This document shows positions 59,928 to 64,000 of a DNA stretch of 64,000 nt, one piece after another. This stretch comes from Excoecaria cochinchinensis (lineage: Eukaryota; Streptophyta; Magnoliopsida; Malpighiales; Euphorbiaceae). The notes beneath the pieces were generated by a model. It saw only the letters and a program-made list of their open reading frames with translations, had not been told where the DNA came from and did no database searches. The stretch spans positions 15,591,001 to 15,655,000 of the forward strand of contig CANTUQ010000112.1 in NCBI GenBank assembly GCA_947683425.1, read 5' to 3'. Every line of letters begins with the position of its first letter. Position 1 is the stretch's first letter. The position numbers and the translations under genes were made by a program.

Positions 59928-61171
59928 ATGGAGTCCGATCCTAGTGAAGAGATAGGTTAGACTACCGAAAGTGTTAACCCAGTTCATGCTAATCCGTATG
60001 TACCTGAGCCTCTACTTATTAGGAAACCACCCTTAGTTCCTGAAAACCCAGTGCTAGTGCAGGGCCTAATGCAGATGATAGATAGGTTGATTGCCCTCAG
60101 GCACCTTCGGATGTGATTAGGAAAAGAGGAGCTGAGGAATTTAGAGGGACTTCAGTAGATGAGTCGGATATAACAGAGTTTTGGATAGAGAATACGGAGA
60201 GAATATTACAAGAGATAACTTGTCCACAAGAGCTGCTAGTGGCATGTGTTGTATCTTTATTGCAAGGTCCAGCATACGACTGGTGGAAGTTGGTATTAAG
60301 AAATTTGCAATGCCCTGCCACTTTGACTTGGGAGTTCTTTGTACAAGAGTTCGAAAAGAGATATGTTACCAAGGCATACCGAGAGGCGAACTGGAGGGAA
60401 TTTGTGAGTCCGAAGCAAGAAAGTTTGAGTGTGGCAGACTATGAGAAAGAATTCAGTCGCCTTAGTAAGTATGTATCGGATGCTTTAATGACTGAAGAGT
60501 TTAAGTGTCAGCAATTCGAGGTAAATAATTAAGGGATTGATAGCTGCAATGACTTCTTTACAATCGGTAAGCTATTATCAGCTAGTATTAGCTGTATTGA
60601 AAGTGGAAAAGTCGGAGATAGTTCAAAGAAAGAATCAAAAGAGAAAGTCACAAGATAGTGGGTTCGGATTTAGTTCGGGTAAGAAAGTTCATGAGACCAG
60701 AGACAATCAAGGTATGTTTAGTACAACACCAAGAGCAGTGGGTCATGAGAAGTTGGGTAAGAAGACGTCAGTTAATGAAGTTGGAGTTCTAGCTCCATCA
60801 AGTAAAGGAAGTGTCCAGGTGACATGTGAGCATTGTGAAAAGACTCATTGGGGTGTATGTCGGAAGCTCACTGGGGCCTATTTTAAGTGTGGTGGTTCTG
60901 ATCATCTGGTATCAAAGTGTCCTCAAGTATAAGAGAATCTGACTATGCAATCAAGAAGGGAAGGTATACCTAACCCTGGAAGTGAAAGAAGAGGAAGAGC
61001 TAGAAGTGGAACTGGTCAAGCCGGACAGCGATCGGGTGTTATTTTCGAAACAGTAGAGCGACCTGATTTTGGTGTGCCTACGAGGAGAGTGTATTGTATA
61101 ACCTTAGAAGAGGGTATGAAAGACCAAGATGTGTTACCTGGTATGTTGCTTAATGTGGTTGTTTATGTTTA
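59928..61171 (+). pseudogene. degenerate Tekay-type gag without pol
   Basis: ATG 59928 starts MESDPSEEIG, then a stop at 59958. Frame shifts place the core in another frame from 60113 (RGAEEFRGTSVDESDITEFW, 'LLQGPAYDWWKLVLRN', 'LSVADYEKEFSRLSKYV') to a stop at 60530. A second shift places the C-terminal part in a third frame from 60537 to 61171 with a stop near 60930. The similarity to Tekay gag is clear ('SVADYEKEFNRLSRYA' in element 2). In the zinc knuckle, YFKCGGSDHLVSKCP, the first Cys is Tyr, so zinc binding would fail. The frame ends before the protease DxG motif. It cannot encode functional gag now. Confidence 0.85.
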
Positions 61172-61255
61172 ATTGAATTAGTGTCTTGCATAATGTTTTG
61201 TATAGTTAGAATCATAGCATGTATTAGAGAGAATTTCGGTAACAAAATTCCTTAA

Positions 61256-61268
61256 GTGGGGGAGATTT
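61256..61268 (+). promoter_or_regulatory. polypurine tract of TR-GAG element
   Basis: AGTGGGGGAGATT directly before the 3' LTR, close to the Tekay tract AGTAGGGGAGAGT. Confidence 0.8.
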
Positions 61269-63414
61269 GTAACACTCGAAATTGACCCTAGGAGTATTGA
61301 GCATGGTTAGAGAAGTTTAGTGAGTTTAATTGATAGTTTATAGTAATTGGATTAAAATATAATTAAGGAATTAGGACTTAATTGCATGGAATTAAATAGT
61401 TTAGTGACCAAAAAGTAATTGTACATGATTAGTGCTAAGTGAAAGATTAGATTAATTAAGCTAGATTAATTAGTGTTAATTATGAGGATAGTGGAGTCCA
61501 AGTGTCACCCTTGTAGTTTGCCACCTAGTATATTGCATGCATATAAATAGATTGTGTAAGGCTGAATTGGGCACTTTAATATTCATTTGGCCGGTCATTC
61601 CTCAAAAAATATGTAGTTTATCTTTCTCTTCATCTTTTTTCTTCTAGCAAGACTTCCATTCTGAGAGTTAGCTAAATGGTTTTCAAGTGGGCTTAATTGA
61701 TTGCTAGTTAATTTGAAGCTCAGCTTAAGTTAAGTGTTCTTCTTCTTTCTTCTTCTTGATTTGGATTTCAATTCATAGTTGTAACTCAGTTTTACAGGTG
61801 AATGTTATGTTGTTTGTAAGTTGGAGAAGCTAGTAGAAAAGCTAAGGGAAAAGAAAGGTCACCTAGCTTGAGAAAGTTGGAGGAGTGCATTAAGAGGTTT
61901 AGGATATGATTTGTAATTTATATATATAGATGCATGTGTAATTTATTTGGGTAAAACGTGGGTTTTGAAGGGTTCCAAAACTCTTCTAATTTTTGGGTTG
62001 TATTAAGAATAGCATGTTGTGTAGATGAAGTTCTAATTATTATTGACATGTGTTATGTATAAAAATATGCATAATGTTATGTTGGTGCAAAACTATAATT
62101 ATTGTTGTATCAATCATAAGTATATTTATGAGACATGAATGTGTTGTCTAGCTATAGGTATGTGTGGAGGGTATGAATTATTTGTATGGTTAGCTTAGAG
62201 TGCATGTATAATGAGTAGTGTGACTAAGTGCTAGAAGAGGTATGTGGAAATTAAGACTTTGAGTCTAGATTTGTATTACGTCGCGAGCATGACGGAGTAC
62301 TCTCCGTAATATGAAATTTGACTGGTTGTGCACTGTCGCGAGCGCGATAGTAGTGCTTGTGGTGTTCTGTCGCGTGCGCGAGCTATGCCGTGAGCTCGAC
62401 AGAAGAGTTATCCCTGCTCTATCACGGGCGCGACAAAGGTCGTGAGCGCGACACTGCTGGAATTTCCAAATGTAAATCCTTTACTTTAATTCTTATGAAT
62501 TATATTATATGACCTCTAATTGTTTATGCATATGGGATTAATAAGTGTGTTTATGCATTTGAGCAATGATGTTTGGTTCATGAATGGCTATAAATAAAGT
62601 GATGGTGAATGCATGTATATATGTGATCATTAAGTGAGATAATTCATTCATAGCCTGTAATCGAGTCATAGATAGATAAGCATGCTTATAAGCGTTAGTG
62701 TTCGCAGCTGCTAGTGTTGGTACCTAATCGGTATCTAGTGTTTTGAGATTTATACATCTCTAGTGTTAATATTGTTCTCTTTAATAATCTAGTGATCAGT
62801 ACCCCAAGTGGTATCTAGTGTGCCCGTTATCCACTACTGTATTGGTTCAGGCTACGCTAAGTTGTTATTGTATTGATTGTCTATAGGATTGTGTTACATG
62901 ATATATTTGCTATGCTATGGAACTACTTCTGGTATCATTGTATGTTAGTGATTTATTGATATGAAGTATGGAATTAATGAATATCTATTTACCTTTTAAT
63001 ACTAATGTATGTTGCTATTATCTATACATGATTTATGTGTTGTGGATTATTGTATGTTTTCATCCCCGCGTTATTGCTTAGTACGGGTGTTTATCTCCCG
63101 TGTAGGTTTTATTGCTTAGAGCCGTATTTTGAGTGAAACATCTGCAGGGCACTAGGAGAAGTCTTCAGTGAGATCTTCTTACTAGGTTGATATTTTGTAT
63201 TGTATAGACTTGTTTCAAATTTTTGTATAGCCGGAGTATATGTATTATAATATGTAACTTTGTACTTAAGATGTAAACCCTTATTAGTTAATGTTATGTT
63301 AATCCGTTTGTTAAGTATTGTTTTAAGGCTTTTCTTTTATAGCATGTATGTTTATAGTTATGTTAGTGTTGCGTGGCACTCTCTTGTCCTCCCAAGGGGT
63401 ATTGGGGCGTTACA
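61269..63414 (+). repeat. 3' LTR of TR-GAG element
   Basis: 2146 bp, TGTAACACTCGA..GGGCGTTACA, preceded by AGTGGGGGAGATT (polypurine tract, 61256-61268). TATA box at 61542-61549; GC block at 62278-62455, whose units differ in number and order from the 5' LTR. Confidence 0.92.
62278..62455. repeat. GC-rich palindromic block, TR-GAG 3' LTR
   Basis: GTCGCGAGCATGAC, CTGTCGCGAGCGCGATAG, TGTCGCGTGCGCGAG, GTGAGCTCGACAG and ATCACGGGCGCGACA. Compared with 58640-58855 one unit is gained near 62415-62450 and others are deleted. Confidence 0.82.
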
Positions 63415-64000
63415 GTATCTTTCTGGACACAGTGGAATCTCTTGCATAATGTTCTTTCTGTTGGCAATTGAAACATTTCACTCTTGAAACATTTACCTTC
63501 TTTTTGCCTTTGGACCTATAGTTATTCTTTTTTACCTTTTTCTTTTTAGACTCTCGAGCCTTTTCCTTATCCTTACTTCTGAATCTTCTTTTCTTGTTCT
63601 GATTAGAACTCATTCTATCAAAACGGGACTGTGCCATATGCACTACAGTATTGACCTTTATCGCTGCCAGACGTTCCCCTTCAAGCTCTAAACGACAAGC
63701 GACATCCTCAAATGTCTTAATGCTTATCCATATGAGTTAGTTGCCTCTCAATATGCTTCCAACTCTTAGGTAAAGAACGGATAACAGCTTGGATCTTCTG
63801 CTCGTTGATCAACTTATAACCAGCCACACTAAGCTCACTTATCCTTTTCCATCTCTCTTAGATTTTTCTGCATGGCATGATCAAACTTCTTCTGATAAGT
63901 ATCAAATTTAATCATTAATGATTGGAACTTAGTCAGAGTCACACCTCTGAACCTTTCCCATAAAACAATTCACAGATCTATTGCATTTGAATACTTACGG
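63415..64000 (-). pseudogene. Ty1/copia gag remnant with zinc knuckle
   Basis: Minus-strand gag of the UBN2 type: 'LTKFQSLMIKFDTYQKKFDH', 'LINEQKIQAVIRSLPKSWKH' and 'FEDVACRLELEGERLAA', then a Lys-rich segment and zinc knuckle CFNCQQKEHYARDST near 63520-63470. The last metal ligand, usually Cys, is Ser. Frameshifts lie near 63730 and 63860. It is continuous with the copia pol remnant at 57629 once the TR-GAG insertion is removed. Confidence 0.82.

Larger units (their letters stand above)
57625..63419 (+). mobile_element. pol-less Tekay-derived element (TR-GAG type), TSD GTATC
   Basis: Element 57630-63414 (5785 bp) with GTATC at 57625-57629 and 63415-63419. 5' LTR 57630-59797, PBS 59803, degenerate gag 59928-61171, 3' LTR 61269-63414. 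The 1.47-kb internal region ends shortly after gag, so protease, RT, RNase H and integrase are missing. LTR starts (TGTAACA), the double hairpin, PBS and gag are Tekay-like, so it probably moved with enzymes supplied by an autonomous Tekay relative. Gag-only elements of this layout have been described in plants as TR-GAG. Confidence 0.9.
43398..64000 (-). mobile_element. degraded Ty1/copia element carrying two nested Ty3 insertions
   Basis: Minus-strand copia pieces in order: gag with zinc knuckle (64000-63415), then after a 5.8-kb insertion protease/GAG-pre-integrase, integrase, RT and RNase H (57629 to about 54620), then a probable 3' LTR (about 54540-54223, continuing 44559-43398 beyond a second insertion). 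The 5' LTR lies right of the window. The order gag-protease-integrase-RT-RNase H identifies Ty1/copia. Every domain has stops or frameshifts. The left limit at 43398 (TGTTACTGGCAACGG) is inferred from copia LTR style and is uncertain. Confidence 0.75.

Overview
The window is repeat-dense DNA from a flowering plant, probably a eudicot. The plant assignment rests on long-LTR Ty3/gypsy elements of the Tekay (chromodomain) and Ogre/Tat types, Ty1/copia relics, an integrated plant pararetrovirus, a CACTA terminus, MITEs and very AT-rich spacers. I found no host protein-coding gene, rRNA or tRNA gene that I would defend. Almost all coding potential is transposon or viral, and nearly all of it is broken.

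Layout. (1) 1-17117: nested Ogre/Tat-type elements. A 38-bp tandem array (1-1130) is the 3' internal end of an element whose 3' LTR (1275-7243) is split by a solo LTR (4168-7020, TSD GAGAC). That composite abuts the truncated 5' LTR (7244-9386) of a gag-only element that runs to 17117. (2) 17536-31139: a minus-strand copia-type LTR is split by a complete Tekay element (18306-30430, TSD ATTAT), whose own 3' LTR is split by a minus-strand Ogre/Tat-type solo LTR (26209-28241, TSD CCTTC). (3) 31140-43320: AT-rich spacer holding a CACTA terminus, a 4.6-kb endogenous caulimovirid between (AT)n tracts, a triplicated palindrome, a LINE RNase H relic, a Stowaway-like MITE, a G-poor degenerate repeat field and a Mutator-type MITE with 9-bp TSD. 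(4) 43398-64000: a decayed minus-strand Ty1/copia element that received two insertions: a very young, nearly intact Tekay element (44560-54217, TSD TTAAT) and a pol-less Tekay-derived TR-GAG element (57630-63414, TSD GTATC).

The strongest cross-cutting signal is not a gene. Almost every LTR family here, in two distant Ty3 lineages, carries its own GC-rich block of short near-perfect inverted repeats in an otherwise AT-rich LTR. Each family uses a different motif. In Ogre/Tat-type LTRs the block lies upstream of the TATA box; in Tekay-type LTRs it lies in the predicted transcribed leader. Two more conserved structures accompany these: a double hairpin near the 3' end of all Tekay-type LTRs, and a hairpin plus internal copy of the tRNA-Arg primer-binding motif near the 3' end of Ogre/Tat-type LTRs. 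Relative order of events follows from the nesting: copia first, then Tekay and TR-GAG, with the 44560-54217 Tekay copy the youngest insertion.
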